Under the pieces are notes generated by a model, which did no database searches, was not told the DNA's origin, and saw nothing but the letters and a program-made list of their open reading frames with translations. The position numbers were made by a program, and so were the translations under genes. From positions 1 through 6,436 of the forward strand of contig JBEIVB010000121.1 in the NCBI GenBank assembly GCA_040374085.1: a stretch of 6,436 nucleotides of DNA, in the 5' to 3' direction. The first letter of the stretch is position 1, and the number at the start of each line of letters is the position of its first letter. The stretch comes from JBEIVB01 sp040374085. GTDB taxonomy: Bacteria; Bacteroidota; Bacteroidia; UBA4408. Positions 6,248-6,436 of the stretch are shown here, piece by piece.

Positions 6248-6436
6248 TCAGTCCCGCATGAGTTCGTCAATGATGCGCTCCACAGAGTAGCCCTCGGCTT
6301 CTGCCTTGTAGTTGCGCACCATTCTGTGTCGCAACACGCCTTTGGCAACGGCCTGAACGTCTTCAATGTCGGGAGAGAATTTCCCTTTCAACAAGGCATG
6401 GGCTTTTGCCCCCACCACCAGAAACTGGCTGGCCCT
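6248..6436 (-). CDS. MoxR-family AAA+ ATPase, C-terminal fragment (cut by window edge)
   Basis: Only the last 62 codons are in the window, and the 5' part lies beyond 6436. The visible residues are the MoxR lid domain. They start at what is probably the sensor 2 arginine of the GASPRA motif (RASQF), then AKAHALLKGK, the helix PDIEDVQAVAKGVLRHR (22-38), and the MoxR ending VRNYKAEAEG followed by IIDELM. The Walker motifs are outside the window. MoxR ATPases usually act with VWA or DUF58 proteins as chaperones that activate or assemble envelope or metal-dependent complexes. This one is distinct in sequence from the AAA+ protein at 1336-2823, so the window holds two different members of the clade. 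Its stop is 3 bases from the DUF4340 start, indicating co-transcription. Confidence 0.87.
   Translation of the reverse strand, partial: RASQFLVVGAKAHALLKGKFSPDIEDVQAVAKGVLRHRMVRNYKAEAEGYSVERIIDELMRD

Overview
The window looks like a chromosomal piece of a Bacteroidota bacterium. Three things support this. The plus-strand gene ends in a type IX secretion (Por) C-terminal sorting domain, a system restricted to this phylum. The sliding clamp has the TDAHKL-type pocket sequence I associate with Bacteroidota. The region upstream of dnaN carries a TATCTTTG box that fits the phylum's TAnnTTTG -7 promoter element. Base composition is moderate (around 50% GC by eye). I cannot name a genus. I see no mobile element, CRISPR array, tRNA or rRNA, and no gap over 300 bases without a gene.

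Layout, left to right. Positions 3-884 (+) hold the 3' part of a secreted beta-propeller protein cut by the window edge. Positions 885-958 separate convergent genes and hold two inverted repeats. Positions 959-3920 (-) hold a tight three-gene operon, transcribed right to left: a VWA-domain protein, a magnesium-chelatase-I-like AAA+ ATPase, then ridA. Each junction is a 4-base ATGA stop/start overlap. A very strong hairpin terminator at 3954-3982 separates this operon from dnaN (4001-5119, -). dnaN has its own likely promoter at 5142-5171. Upstream lie a membrane-anchored DUF4340-type protein (5195-6244, -) and, only 3 bases before it, the last 62 codons of a MoxR-family AAA+ ATPase (6248 to the window edge, -).

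How the genes may work together. The VWA and AAA+ proteins match the two-component arrangement of MoxR/VWA and Mg-chelatase I/D systems: a hexameric ATPase with a MIDAS-bearing adaptor that remodels a target protein or helps insert a metal or cofactor. Their client is not visible. RidA, a deaminase that clears reactive enamine/imine intermediates from PLP enzymes, is translationally coupled to them. That is the most intriguing link in the window, though it may only be a shared transcript. The second MoxR with DUF4340 is a separate, partly visible envelope-related unit. dnaN is core replication. Nothing here proves a new system; the VWA/AAA+/RidA operon is the best candidate for follow-up.
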